A program made the position numbers and the translations under genes. 64,000 nt of DNA. Source: Halorussus salinus. Lineage in GTDB: Archaea; Halobacteriota; Halobacteria; Halobacteriales; Haladaptataceae. Location: NCBI RefSeq assembly GCF_004765815.2, contig NZ_ML974127.1, positions 660,927-724,926 on the forward strand, given 5' to 3'. The notes under the pieces were generated by a model. The model saw only the letters and a list, made by a program, of their open reading frames with translations. It searched no databases and was not told the origin of the DNA. Numbering within the stretch: the stretch's first letter is position 1; every line of letters begins with the position of its first letter. Of the stretch, positions 51,365 to 60,437 are shown in pieces.

Positions 51365-52072
51365 ATGGACAAGTTGGGCGACCTCGTGACCCGCGAGCGG
51401 CGGAGCGACGACACCGCCCTCGTCGCGCCGCGCGAGAACCGGCGCTACGACTACCACCGGTTCTGCACGACTGCGTGGAAGACCGGCAACTTCTGGCGGC
51501 GACGAGGAGTCCACGCCGACGCCACCGTCGCGGTCGCAGACGACCCCGAACCAGAGGTCGTCTTCTCGTTTCTCGGGGCGGCGCTACTGGGCGCGCGGAC
51601 GCGGTTTGGCGTCTCGGACGCTCTCGACGCTCGCGTCGTCGCCGCGCCGTCCGAGGAGGTCGGCGACTACGAGGTCGCGCCGGGGTGCCAGCGCGTGGGC
51701 TACGGCGGCCCGCCCGACGACCCCGCCGTCGCGCACTTCGAGCGCGACGTGTGGAGCGAGAACCCGGCGTTCCCGGAGACGCCGGTCGAGAGCGAGGCGG
51801 TCGCGCTCGTCGCCGGGGACGAGGCGTTCTCCCACGCGGACCTCCTCGGGGCGGCCCGAGCGGTGGCCGACGACTGGGACCTCGAACCCGGCGACGAGGT
51901 GGCGGTCCGGGCACCGCTCGCGCGCCCCGGCGCGGTCGTCGCGGGCGTGGTCGCGCCCTTGCTGGCGGGCGGAGCCGTTCTCCTCCCCGACGGCGACGCG
52001 ACGGGTGATTTCGCGGTCGCGGACGGCGACGCGCCCGAGGAGACCGTCGTTCGACCCGAGGCAGTCGTCTGA
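51365..52072 (+). CDS. Miniature AMP-binding-enzyme-like protein
   Basis: 235 residues. The first half (RRYDYHRFCTTAWKTGNFWR ... VVFSFLGAALLGA) parallels the opening of acyl-CoA synthetases (the Y-x-E-L, then RGV..D.V.V and L..LGA pattern). The second (FSHADLLGAARAVADDW ... VVAGVVAPLLAGGAVLLP) parallels the region after the P-loop. The phosphate loop (SSGTTGxPKG), the core A5/A7 motifs and the whole C-terminal domain are missing. It is under half the usual 500-650 residues but has no frameshift, so it looks like a shrunken, non-adenylating relative and not a fresh pseudogene. Confidence 0.65.
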   Translation: MDKLGDLVTRERRSDDTALVAPRENRRYDYHRFCTTAWKTGNFWRRRGVHADATVAVADDPEPEVVFSFLGAALLGARTRFGVSDALDARVVAAPSEEVGDYEVAPGCQRVGYGGPPDDPAVAHFERDVWSENPAFPETPVESEAVALVAGDEAFSHADLLGAARAVADDWDLEPGDEVAVRAPLARPGAVVAGVVAPLLAGGAVLLPDGDATGDFAVADGDAPEETVVRPEAVV

Positions 52073-52120
52073 CCGACCGGCGTCCGGGGGGACTAACTGT
52101 CCCGGCGAGAACGAGACGGT

Positions 52121-52900
52121 ATGAGCGACGACCCGCTGGCGGTGACGCCGAGGCTCGGACTCGGGACGATGGGTATCGAGGAGGCCGACCGCATCGCGTC
52201 GGCGATAGACATCGGCTACCGCCACCTCGACACCGCCCAGATATACGACAACGAGGCGGTCGTCGGCCGAGGTATCGAGCGCGCGTCGGTCGAGCGCGGG
52301 GACCTCTCGCTGGCGACGAAGGTGTGGGCCGACAGCCTCGCGCCCGAGGAGGTGGCGGCCAGCACGCGCGAGAGCCTCGACAGGCTCGGGGTCGGTTACG
52401 TCGATTTGCTCTACGTCCACCGACCCATCGACGCCTACGACTCCGACGAGACCCTGCCAGCGTTTGACCGCCTGCGCGACGAGGGCCGGGTCCGCGCCGT
52501 GGGCGTGAGCAACTTCGACGCCGAGCAGGTGGCCGAGGCCCGCGAGATTCTGGACGCCCCGCTCGCGGCGAATCAGGTCGAGATGCACCCTCTCTACCAG
52601 CAGGACGACCTGCTGGCCGACGCCCAGAAAAACGACTATACGCTGGTCGCCTACTCGCCGCTCGCGCAGGGCGAGGTGTTCGACGTACCCGAGATACGCT
52701 CTGTCGCCGAGAAACACGACGTGACGCCCGCGCAGGTCAGTCTCGCGTGGCTCGCCGGAAAAGACGAGGTCGTTCCGATTCCCCGGTCGGCCAGCGACGC
52801 CCACCTCCGAGAGAACCTCGCGGCGCTCGACCTTGAACTCGATTCGGACGACGTGGCCGCCATCGAGTCGATAGACCGCGAGGAGAAGCTGTTCGAGTGA
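52121..52900 (+). CDS. Aldo/keto reductase
   Basis: 259 residues with an ATG start. The AKR signature is complete: GYRHLDTAQIYDNEAVVGRG with catalytic Asp and Tyr, LATKVWADSLAPEE (Lys), LLYVHRPIDAY (His), GVSNFDAEQVAEA and VPIPRSASDAHLRENLAALD (NADPH contacts). It reduces aldehydes or ketones with NADPH. It begins 48 bp after the mini AMP-binding-like gene and may be co-transcribed. Confidence 0.92.
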   Translation: MSDDPLAVTPRLGLGTMGIEEADRIASAIDIGYRHLDTAQIYDNEAVVGRGIERASVERGDLSLATKVWADSLAPEEVAASTRESLDRLGVGYVDLLYVHRPIDAYDSDETLPAFDRLRDEGRVRAVGVSNFDAEQVAEAREILDAPLAANQVEMHPLYQQDDLLADAQKNDYTLVAYSPLAQGEVFDVPEIRSVAEKHDVTPAQVSLAWLAGKDEVVPIPRSASDAHLRENLAALDLELDSDDVAAIESIDREEKLFE

Positions 52901-52942
52901 GCTAACAGAAAACTTACTACTCCGTGCCCGCGACCGTACCGG

Positions 52943-53377
52943 ATGACCGACTCGACGTTCTGGAAGGGACTCGCGCTCTGGTTCGCTGGCTTCGCGGCGC
53001 TCGCCCTCCTCGGCGGCGCGGTCTTGGGCGTCGTATTCCTCGGCATCGGGCAGGCTCCGCCGCCGCCGATGGACGACCTTCGCGTCTCGAACGGCGACGA
53101 CCAGAATCACACGGTCCGAATCGAGATTGTTCCCGTGAACGTCTCCGCGACGGGCGAGTCGCCGGATACCTTCACCGAGTCGATAGCGTCGCTCGAACCG
53201 GGCGAGTCGGTCGCGTTCGAGGAGGCCACCGCGGCGGGCGAGGAGTACCGACTCGTCGTCGCCGTGGACGACCGCGACCCCGAATCGTTCGCGGTCACGG
53301 GGACCGACGACTACTGCACGACCGAGATACGTGTCGAAGCGAACGCGACGGTCGAGGTCGTCACGTCCTGCGCCTGA
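52943..53377 (+). CDS. Membrane-anchored extracytoplasmic protein
   Basis: 144 residues. A single N-terminal helix (about 11-36, LALWFAGFAALALLGGAVLGVV) is followed by an exported domain of about 105 residues with a beta-rich pattern (HTVRIEIVPVNVSATG, SLEPGESVAFEEA) and two Cys near the end (C at about 127 and 143), able to form a disulfide. No lipobox. Not recognised. Confidence 0.7.
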   Translation: MTDSTFWKGLALWFAGFAALALLGGAVLGVVFLGIGQAPPPPMDDLRVSNGDDQNHTVRIEIVPVNVSATGESPDTFTESIASLEPGESVAFEEATAAGEEYRLVVAVDDRDPESFAVTGTDDYCTTEIRVEANATVEVVTSCA

Positions 53378-53422
53378 GGGCGAGAGAAAACGATTTTACC
53401 GGGGCCGCGCGTCCGTCGGACC

Positions 53423-53974
53423 ATGCCCGGCGTCACTTTTGCGCGCGGCGAGCGCGTCAGCCTCCACACCGTCGAACGCGACGACGCGGCGTTCTACCAG
53501 CGCGGCCGCAACCACCCAGATGTCCGCGGTCCCCTCGGGTTGGCCGACCCGACGAACCTCGCGCAGTCCGAGGAGACCGTCGAGGACTGGGTGGAGCGGG
53601 ACGACAGCGCCAACCTGTTGGTCTGTCTGCCGCCGGAGGACCCCGACGCCGACCCGACTCCCATCGGCACCGTGAACGCGTGGGAACTCGACCGACCTCG
53701 TGGGAAAGTCTCTTACTGGCTCCTGCCGGAGTACCACGGCGAGGGGTACGCGACCGAGGCGATGACGCTCTTTCTCGACCACCTCTTCGACGCGCGGTCG
53801 GTCCGGGGGGTCCAAGCCCACGTCTTCGCTCACAACGACTCCTCGCGGGCCTTACTCGACCGCCTCGGCTTCGCGCTCGAAGGGACGCTCCGGCAGAACA
53901 ACTTCGTGGAAGGCGCGTACCGCGACGAACACGTCTACGGACTGCTCCGCGACGAGTGGGTCGGAGCGGAGTGA
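53423..53974 (+). CDS. GNAT acetyltransferase, RimJ/RimL-like
   Basis: 183 residues. SYWLLPEYHGEGYATEAM is the acetyl-CoA loop, RGVQAHVFAHNDSSRALLDR followed by LGFALEGTLRQNNFVEG is the characteristic ending of the RimJ/L N-acyltransferase group. Likely acetylates a protein N-terminus or an amino substrate. Converges on the acyl-CoA synthetase gene with 7 bp between stops. Confidence 0.88.
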   Translation: MPGVTFARGERVSLHTVERDDAAFYQRGRNHPDVRGPLGLADPTNLAQSEETVEDWVERDDSANLLVCLPPEDPDADPTPIGTVNAWELDRPRGKVSYWLLPEYHGEGYATEAMTLFLDHLFDARSVRGVQAHVFAHNDSSRALLDRLGFALEGTLRQNNFVEGAYRDEHVYGLLRDEWVGAE

Positions 53975-53981
53975 GTCGGCG

Positions 53982-55991
53982 CTACTCCGCGTCCGCCAGT
54001 TCGTCCAGCGCCTCGGGGTTCTCGATGGAGGACATGTCGCCCAACTCCTCGCCGGTGTAGGTCGCCTCGATGGCCCGCCGGATGATTTTCCCGCTCTGAG
54101 TCTTGGGGAACTCGGAGACGAACAGCACCTCGCGGGGCTTGAACGGCTTGCCGAGTTCTTGGCCGACCTGTTCGCGCAACTCCTCGCGGAGCGCGTCGCC
54201 GACCTCGAAGCCGTCTTCGAGGATGACGTAGGCGACCACGGCCTGTCCGGTGGTGTCGTCGGGGACGCCCACCGCGGCGGCCTGATTCACGGCGTCGTGG
54301 TCGATGAGCGCACCCTCGACCTCGGCGGGACCGACCTTCCGGCCCGCCACGTTGATGGCGTCGTCCGCCCGGCCGTGGAGGAACCAGAAGCCCTCCTCGT
54401 CCTTCTGCGCCCAGTCGCCGTGGTCCCACAGCGGCGGGTCTTCGAAGGACGACCAGTACTCGTTCAGGTAGCGCTCGTCGCCCGACCAGAGGCTCTTGGT
54501 CATCGAGGGACAGGAGTCTCTGGCGACGAGGAAACCCCGCTCGTGAGTGTCGGCGATGGACTCGCCCTGCGAATCCACGATGTCGATGTCCATGCCGAGT
54601 CCCGGCCCGCCGAGCGTGCAGGGCTTGAGCGACTGGATGGGCATCGGCATCAGGAAACAGCCCATGATTTCGGTGCCGCCGGAGATGTTGATGATGGGCG
54701 CTTCGCTCCCGCCGACCTTCTCGTAGAACCACATCCACGACTCGGGGTCCCACGGTTCGCCGGTCGAACCCAGCAGGCGGAGCGTCGAGAGGTCGTGTTT
54801 CTCGACGTACTCGTCGCCGTACTTCCGCAAGGCCCGAATCGCGGTCGGCGAGATGCCGAACGTCGAGATACCGTGGCGGTCTATCATCTCCCAGAAGCGG
54901 TCGGGTTCGGGGTGGTCGGGCGCGCCCTCGTACATGAAGACGGTGCCGCCGAGGGCGTGGTTGCCGATGAGCGTCCACGGTCCCATCATCCACCCGATGT
55001 CGCTCACCCAGAAGAAGCGGTCGCTGGGCTTGTGGTCGAAGCCGAAGTAAATCTCCTTGGCGGCCTGCATCAGCGCGCCAGCGTGGGTGTGGACGATGCC
55101 CTTCGGCTTGCCAGTCGTGCCCGACGAGTACAGGAGCATCGACTCGTCGTTCGAGTCCATCGACGCGGTGTCGTACTCGTCCGATTGGGTCTCGACGGCT
55201 TCCTCCCACGAATCGTCGCGACTCCGCCACTTCAGGGACTTCTCGTCGCTGGTGATGTAGCCCAGTCGCTCGTAGACGATGGTGTGTTCGACGTGGCCCG
55301 CTTGGTCGATGGCCTCGTCGGCGGTGTCCTTGAGGAACACCTCGTCTCCTCGGCGGTAGAAGCCGTCGGCGGTGAACAGCACCTTACACTCGGGGTCCTC
55401 GATGCGGGTCGCGGTCGCGTCCACGCCGAACCCGGAGAAGATGGGCACGACGATGGCTCCGACCTTGAGCGCGCCGTAGAGAATCGAGACGACCTCCGGG
55501 ACCATCGGCATGTAGAGCCCCACCGAGTCGCCCGCTTCGACGCCGCGCTCTTCGAGCGCGTTGGCGACCTTGTTCGACTGGCGAGCGAGTTCGTGGTAGG
55601 TGATCTCCCGGACTTCGCCGTCTTCGCCTTCCCAGATGGTGGCGACCTTGTTGCGATTCTCGCTGTCGGGCCGAGCGTGGCGGTCCACGACGTTGTGGGC
55701 GATGTTCAACTCGCCGCCCTCGTACCACTCCGAGAACTGGGGTCCTTTGCTGTCGTCCCGAACGGTGTCGTACTCCTCGTAGAAGTCGATACCGAGGTAC
55801 TCGACCAGTTCGTCCCAGAACCACTCGACGCCCGATTCGCCGACCCCTTCCACCTCCGAGGTCGTCCGTTCTATCAACTCGTCGTAGTCGTCGATGCCGT
55901 ACTCCTGCATGAACTGGTAGACGTTGGTCGATTCCACGAACTCGTCGCTGGGTTCGTGGACGACCTCGTCTACGTCTTCGAGCGTATCCAT
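53982..55991 (-). CDS. Acyl-CoA synthetase (acetate/propionate--CoA ligase type, AMP-forming)
   Basis: 669 residues of the ANL superfamily. The P-loop is LLYSSGTTGKPKGIVHTH, the A5 region is NISGGTEIMGCF, and HGRADDAINVAGRKVGPAEV holds the hinge. The C-terminal catalytic Lys lies in PKTQSGKIIRRAIE, a target of reversible acetylation in Acs. The N-terminal ACAS-type extension (about residues 35-110) and total length fit short-chain Acs-like enzymes. AMP-forming synthesis of acetyl- or propionyl-CoA is probable; substrate is inferred. Confidence 0.92.
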   Translation of the reverse strand: MDTLEDVDEVVHEPSDEFVESTNVYQFMQEYGIDDYDELIERTTSEVEGVGESGVEWFWDELVEYLGIDFYEEYDTVRDDSKGPQFSEWYEGGELNIAHNVVDRHARPDSENRNKVATIWEGEDGEVREITYHELARQSNKVANALEERGVEAGDSVGLYMPMVPEVVSILYGALKVGAIVVPIFSGFGVDATATRIEDPECKVLFTADGFYRRGDEVFLKDTADEAIDQAGHVEHTIVYERLGYITSDEKSLKWRSRDDSWEEAVETQSDEYDTASMDSNDESMLLYSSGTTGKPKGIVHTHAGALMQAAKEIYFGFDHKPSDRFFWVSDIGWMMGPWTLIGNHALGGTVFMYEGAPDHPEPDRFWEMIDRHGISTFGISPTAIRALRKYGDEYVEKHDLSTLRLLGSTGEPWDPESWMWFYEKVGGSEAPIINISGGTEIMGCFLMPMPIQSLKPCTLGGPGLGMDIDIVDSQGESIADTHERGFLVARDSCPSMTKSLWSGDERYLNEYWSSFEDPPLWDHGDWAQKDEEGFWFLHGRADDAINVAGRKVGPAEVEGALIDHDAVNQAAAVGVPDDTTGQAVVAYVILEDGFEVGDALREELREQVGQELGKPFKPREVLFVSEFPKTQSGKIIRRAIEATYTGEELGDMSSIENPEALDELADAE

Positions 55992-56066
55992 CCTCGTAAA
56001 CCTCCGTACGGCAAACGTTGCGGGGACCTCCCAAGTAACTTGCTCAACGACCGCTCGCGGTGGTCG

Positions 56067-56924
56067 CTACTCCCGCCGAGGGAGGAACCGGTCAAGCGCG
56101 GCCGCGACCTCCTCGGGGTCTTCGACCTCGGTGGCGTCCCGGCGAACGTCGCGCAGGCCCCACGCCGACCACCCCGCCCGCCGAACCACGATTGCGTCGT
56201 CGGTCACGTCGTAACTCTCGAAGTTCGACCACGGAACCAGATGCTTGTGAACCGGACTCCCCGAGACGAGTCCGGCCGAGGAGACCCGAATCTCGCGTGC
56301 GGTCGTGCTTCCGTAGAACCCCGCCGTCATCGGCGCGACGAGCTGGAACACCAACTGGAGCAGGTCGGACTGGAGCAGTATCCCCGCGACGAGACAGACG
56401 ACGCTCACTGCGAGGAGACCACCGGCGACCCACTTCGCGCGCCGTCGGTCTCGGGCCGGGGCGCGGGCGCTGAACTCGACCGTCGGCGGCGCGTCCGCCA
56501 GCAGCGCCTTCGCGTGGCGGTTGTGCGAGGCCGCGACGAGACCGATGGACGCGAATAACCCCGCCACCGCACCGACGAGCGCGACGCCAGCGGCCGAACC
56601 GAGCGGTGCCTCGACTCCAGCGAGGTCCGCGACGAATAGACCGACCAAGTTGGCGAACGGGAGCGCAATCGCGGCCCAAATCCACCGCGTCCCGCCGAGG
56701 CGGACCGCCAGCGACTCCCGGCGACCGACCCGGCCGAGGACCCCCGAGACGAGCGTCAGACTTCCCAACAGGGCGAAAAACAGCACACCGGGGTCGGTCG
56801 TCCAAACCAGCGCGACGCCGATTGCGACCGCCGGGGCCGCGACCGTCGCCGCGTAGAGTCCGACGACGAACCCGTAGAAGTCGTCCGTGTCGTCGGACGA
56901 AACGGCGTGCGATGGCTCGGTCAT
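56067..56924 (-). CDS. Multi-pass membrane protein with PH-like C-terminal segment (paralogue of 1917-2708)
   Basis: 285 residues. About seven helices in the first 210 residues, then the soluble segment REIRVSSAGLVSGSPVHKHL continuing VPWSNFESYDVTDDAIVVRR, and a short helix. The same build appears in the 263-residue protein at 1917. The helix pairs flank a charged ARDRRRAKWVAGG loop. Function unknown; such PH-like tails are thought to contact lipids or partner proteins. Confidence 0.72.
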   Translation of the reverse strand: MTEPSHAVSSDDTDDFYGFVVGLYAATVAAPAVAIGVALVWTTDPGVLFFALLGSLTLVSGVLGRVGRRESLAVRLGGTRWIWAAIALPFANLVGLFVADLAGVEAPLGSAAGVALVGAVAGLFASIGLVAASHNRHAKALLADAPPTVEFSARAPARDRRRAKWVAGGLLAVSVVCLVAGILLQSDLLQLVFQLVAPMTAGFYGSTTAREIRVSSAGLVSGSPVHKHLVPWSNFESYDVTDDAIVVRRAGWSAWGLRDVRRDATEVEDPEEVAAALDRFLPRRE

Positions 56925-56969
56925 CGTCGTTCGTCTGTCACGTCTCCGCCTCGTCGCAAAAACCTTCCG

Positions 56970-57989
56970 TCAGGCCCACTCGATTCCCAGTCCCTCGTGG
57001 ACGACGAACTCCAAGGCGTTGACGAGGTAGTGGGCGACGACCACGACCAGCAGGCTCCCCGACAGCACGAACGCGGCGGCCAGCGCGAACCCCAGCAGGC
57101 CGGTCACGACGACGCCGCCGGGTCCCTGCGCGCCGTGGCCGATGGCGAACGCGACGGTCGAGAAGAGCGCGAGAATCCACGGCGAGACGCCGAACCCGGC
57201 GGCGAACGCGCCGACCAGCGCCGCCCTGAACAGTAGCTCCTCGAACCCCGCGATGACGGGGAGGACGACCCCCAACAGGACGACCCACCCGCGGAGCGTG
57301 TCGGGGGCGAGCGCCTCGCGCAGGCCCTCGGAGTACTCGACGCCCGTCGCGTCGAGGAGAACCGACGAAAGCTCGTTGGCGACGTAGAGCGCGACGCCGA
57401 CGACGATGCCGAGACCGACCGCTGGCAGGCCGACGCTCCACGGGTCGCCGACTTCGACGCCGAGCGCGACCGGCGGCACGTCGGCCAACCACGCCGCGCC
57501 GAGGATGGCCACGCCGAACAGCCCTTGACTCAGCGCGACGTTCGTCAGTAGCGCGCCCGTCGAGAACTCGAAGTCGGCCCGCGCTCGCCGGGCGTCTACC
57601 TCCGACTCGTTTTCGCCCCACGGCGAGTCGGCGTCGCGCTCCTCGTCGTGCCACGGATTCTGGTCGGCGTCCTCCTCGCCGAGAGCGTCGCGGGCGCGGC
57701 GCTCGGCCCTCGTCGGGCCGGTGTCGCGGTGGTCCTCGATTCGGGCCGCGCCGGTCGCCGGGACCGCCGATTGGGTCGATTGCGCCGACCGCGGGTCGGA
57801 ACCGGCGTCCGTCTCGTCCGGGACGGCCTCGTCGGAGGCGGCCCCGTCAGAGGCGGCCTCGTCCGATTTCGACGCCGTGCCCTCCTCGCCCTCGAACATC
57901 GCTTGGGAGGCCCGCGCGAGCATGACGAGCAGTCCGAGGACGAGCATCGTGACCGCGGCGAACGACGGGTACTGCGGCGCTGGCGGCAT
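56970..57989 (-). CDS. CPBP family intramembrane glutamic endopeptidase
   Basis: 339 residues. The Rce1/CAAX-like signature is present: EELLFRAALVGAFA (EExxxR motif 1), then FAIGHGAQGPGG (His motif 2) and VVVAHYLVNALEF (His motif 3). About eight helices are predicted, and an acidic, Arg-containing disordered domain of about 110 residues sits in the N-terminal third. In archaea targets are unknown; some relatives export bacteriocin immunity. It shares its strand with the neighbour at 56067. Confidence 0.9.
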   Translation of the reverse strand: MPPAPQYPSFAAVTMLVLGLLVMLARASQAMFEGEEGTASKSDEAASDGAASDEAVPDETDAGSDPRSAQSTQSAVPATGAARIEDHRDTGPTRAERRARDALGEEDADQNPWHDEERDADSPWGENESEVDARRARADFEFSTGALLTNVALSQGLFGVAILGAAWLADVPPVALGVEVGDPWSVGLPAVGLGIVVGVALYVANELSSVLLDATGVEYSEGLREALAPDTLRGWVVLLGVVLPVIAGFEELLFRAALVGAFAAGFGVSPWILALFSTVAFAIGHGAQGPGGVVVTGLLGFALAAAFVLSGSLLVVVVAHYLVNALEFVVHEGLGIEWA

Positions 57990-58070
57990 CGCTGTCGAGT
58001 ACGTACCCCGTGGTCAAAAACGTCGGCCTCCGAGGGCGTGGGTCGCCGTCTCCACCCGCAGTTGGGTGGC

Positions 58071-58634
58071 TTACGGCGACTCGGCCGCGAACGTCTCGAC
58101 CAGTTCGTCGGTGAACGCCGCGAGGTCGTCGGGCTTGCGACTCGTCACCAGTCCGTCGTCAGCGACGACCTCCTCGTCCACCCACTCGCCGCCCGCGTTG
58201 CGCACGTCGGTTCGGAGGCTCGGGTAGGAGGTCAGCGTCCGCTCGACGGCGTCGGCTTCGACCAGCACCCACGGCCCGTGACAGATGCTAGCGATGGGCT
58301 TGTCGTCCGCGAGGAGGTCCCCGACGAGTTCCACCGCCTCGTCGTTCGCGCGGAGGGTGTCCGCGCCCACGGTTCCGCCGGGAATCACGAGCGCGTCGTA
58401 GTCGTCGGCCGAGACATCCGCGAACGTCGCGTCTACCTCGTGGGACTCGGACCATTCGAGGTCGTCGTCCACCGTCTTCGCCTCGCCGGAGTCGCTACTG
58501 AGGACCTCGACGCTGGCCCCCGCGTCGGCGACGGCCTGCTTCGATTCGGCGAACTCGATTTCCTCTGTGCCTTCCGGTGCCACGAACACGCCGACGGTCA
58601 GTCCGTCGAGCGGTCGCTGGTCGGTCTCGCTCAT
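58071..58634 (-). CDS. DJ-1/PfpI family glutamine amidotransferase-like protein
   Basis: The ATG at 58634 gives 187 residues (MSETDQRPLDGL). ALVIPGGTVGADTLR and PIASICHGPWVLVEADAV hold the nucleophile elbow with a conserved Cys (IASICHGP), and VTSRKPDDLAAF is the ending typical of PfpI/YhbO. Family members are deglycases or chaperones. It lies just downstream of dnaJ, in a stress-gene setting. Confidence 0.9.
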   Translation of the reverse strand: MSETDQRPLDGLTVGVFVAPEGTEEIEFAESKQAVADAGASVEVLSSDSGEAKTVDDDLEWSESHEVDATFADVSADDYDALVIPGGTVGADTLRANDEAVELVGDLLADDKPIASICHGPWVLVEADAVERTLTSYPSLRTDVRNAGGEWVDEEVVADDGLVTSRKPDDLAAFTDELVETFAAESP

Positions 58635-58712
58635 TCGAATCGAAATCGGGGACCGATGCGGAAAAGGCAAGGGGCCGCGTCGTCGGCGCGAGGACGACGG
58701 GAGAGCGGTCGG

Positions 58713-59894
58713 TCAGAACGAGTTCTTGATCTTCTCGAAGAAGCCTTCGTCTACGCTGACCTCCTCGCCGCCAGCCTCGGCGAACTGTTCGAGAGCGTCT
58801 TTCTGTTCGTCGTTCAGGCTCTCGGGCGTGACGACCTGCACCTGCACGTAGAGGTCGCCCTGTCCGCGCCGCCGGAGACGGGGCATCCCCTTGTCCTTCA
58901 GGCGGAACGTCTCGCCGCTCTGGGTGCCCGCGGGCACGTCCATCTCGACGGTGCCGTCGAGGGTCGGAATCTCCACCGTGTCGCCGAACGTCGCCTGCGG
59001 GAACGAGATGGGTTCCTGCCGACGGAGGTCGTCGCCGTCGCGCTCGAAGTCCGGGTGGTCCTCGACTTCGACCTCGATGAGGAGGTCGCCGTTGGGGCCG
59101 CCGTTGGGACCCGGCGCGCCCTCGCGCTCCATCTGGAGGCTCTGGCCCGACTGGATGCCAGCGGGGACCTCGACCGACAGCGTGGCCTCCTTGCGGACCG
59201 TGCCGTCGCCCCCGCAGGTCGAACACGTCTCCGCGTAGATTTTCCCCTCGCCGCCACACTGGCGACAGGTCTGGGTCTGCTGGACGCGGCCGAGCGGGGT
59301 CTGTTGGACCTGCGTGACCTGCCCGCGACCGTTGCACTCCTCGCAGGTGTGGCTGTCGGTGCCCGGCGGGTGGCCCTCGCCGTCGCAGTCGTCACACCGC
59401 TCGGGGCGACGGACGCTGACCTGCTTCTGGACGCCCTCGAAGGCGTCTTCGAGGTCGATTGTCAGGCGCGTCCGGAGGTCTTGGCCCTTCTGTGCGCGGT
59501 TGGACCGGCCGCCGCCCGACCCGCCGCCGAAGAACTGCTCGAAGATGTCGCCCATGCCACCACCCATTCCGCCTTGGCCGCCCATGCCGCCGCCGAAGGG
59601 ACCGCCGCCCATCCCGCCGCGACCGCCGCCCGACCCGCCGGGTCCGCCGTCGAACCCGCCGCGCTTCTCGGCCTGCTCGAACCGCTCGTGGCCCATCTGG
59701 TCGTAGGCTTGGCGCTTCTCGTCGTCGGTCAGTACCTCCTTGGCCTTCTGGAGCTTCTTGAACTTCTCCTCGGCGTTCGGGTCGTCGCTCACGTCGGGGT
59801 GGTAGTCGGTCGCCTTGTCGCGGTAGGCCGCCTTTATCTCGTCCTCGTCGGCGTCCCGACTCACGCCGAGTATGTCGTAGAAGTCCTCGCTCAT
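58713..59894 (-). CDS. dnaJ: Chaperone protein DnaJ
   Basis: The ATG at 59894 gives 393 residues (MSEDFYDILGVSRDA). J-domain with YHPDV (HPD motif), then a Gly/Met-rich linker (GGMGGGPFGGGMGGQ), four CxxCxGxG zinc repeats (CDDCDGEG, CEECNGRG, CRQCGGEG, CSTCGGDG) and a C-terminal substrate domain. Type I (DnaJA) Hsp40, partner of DnaK. The gene follows dnaK on the same strand, with the small secreted gene between them on the other strand. Confidence 0.96.
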   Translation of the reverse strand: MSEDFYDILGVSRDADEDEIKAAYRDKATDYHPDVSDDPNAEEKFKKLQKAKEVLTDDEKRQAYDQMGHERFEQAEKRGGFDGGPGGSGGGRGGMGGGPFGGGMGGQGGMGGGMGDIFEQFFGGGSGGGRSNRAQKGQDLRTRLTIDLEDAFEGVQKQVSVRRPERCDDCDGEGHPPGTDSHTCEECNGRGQVTQVQQTPLGRVQQTQTCRQCGGEGKIYAETCSTCGGDGTVRKEATLSVEVPAGIQSGQSLQMEREGAPGPNGGPNGDLLIEVEVEDHPDFERDGDDLRRQEPISFPQATFGDTVEIPTLDGTVEMDVPAGTQSGETFRLKDKGMPRLRRRGQGDLYVQVQVVTPESLNDEQKDALEQFAEAGGEEVSVDEGFFEKIKNSF

Positions 59895-60036
59895 TCGTTG
59901 TGCCTTCGTAATCGGTTCTGCCACTTGAAGGGACCGGGTTCCTACGAACTCGACGCGAACGAGCGAATCACGCGAGTGTCGCGTGTCGGACCTCGTGTCC
60001 GTCTCGTCCGTCGTATGAATCTCGGTTTGAATGAAT

Positions 60037-60046
60037 AAAATTTATC
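60037..60046 (+). promoter_or_regulatory. TATA-like element of the small secreted gene
   Basis: AATAAAATTTATC lies about 37-46 bp before the ATG at 60083, in an unusually A/T-rich strip. Confidence 0.6.
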
Positions 60047-60082
60047 AAATTGAGAGGGAAAACACACAACCGGCGATAGACA

Positions 60083-60295
60083 ATGAATGTCAAACGACTC
60101 GCTATCACGCTCGTACTCGCACTGTGCCTCGTCACTGCGGGAACCGGTTCGGTCTCGGCCGCCGACGCGGGAACGAATCACTGCCTACCGGTTGAAGACA
60201 CTTCAGTCATCCACTCGGACGTGGAGCCGGATTGCTGTCTGATTCCCCCATGCCCTACGTCCGGTGACTCGACCGCGAGCGCGTCCGGCGTATAG
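60083..60295 (+). CDS. Small secreted cysteine protein (70 aa)
   Basis: 70 residues. MNVKRLAITLVLALCLVTAG followed by SVSAADAG is a textbook Sec signal peptide with cleavage near residue 26 or 27. The mature part (about 44 residues) has four Cys (C34, C51, C52, C57) and Pro-rich CCLIPPCPTS. It is on the opposite strand to dnaK and dnaJ. Possible disulfide-stabilised exported micropeptide. No homologue is recalled. Confidence 0.65.
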   Translation: MNVKRLAITLVLALCLVTAGTGSVSAADAGTNHCLPVEDTSVIHSDVEPDCCLIPPCPTSGDSTASASGV

Positions 60296-60437
60296 CTCCA
60301 CCTAACTGTCGAACGATTTCTTCGGGACGCGGTGACTCGTCCGATGTGACGCCGCCGTCCGATTCCGACGAATCGAGCCCGTCGGTACTCGACAACCGAC
60401 CGCACGACTGTAAAAATAGCAGACTGTTCAGACGCGA

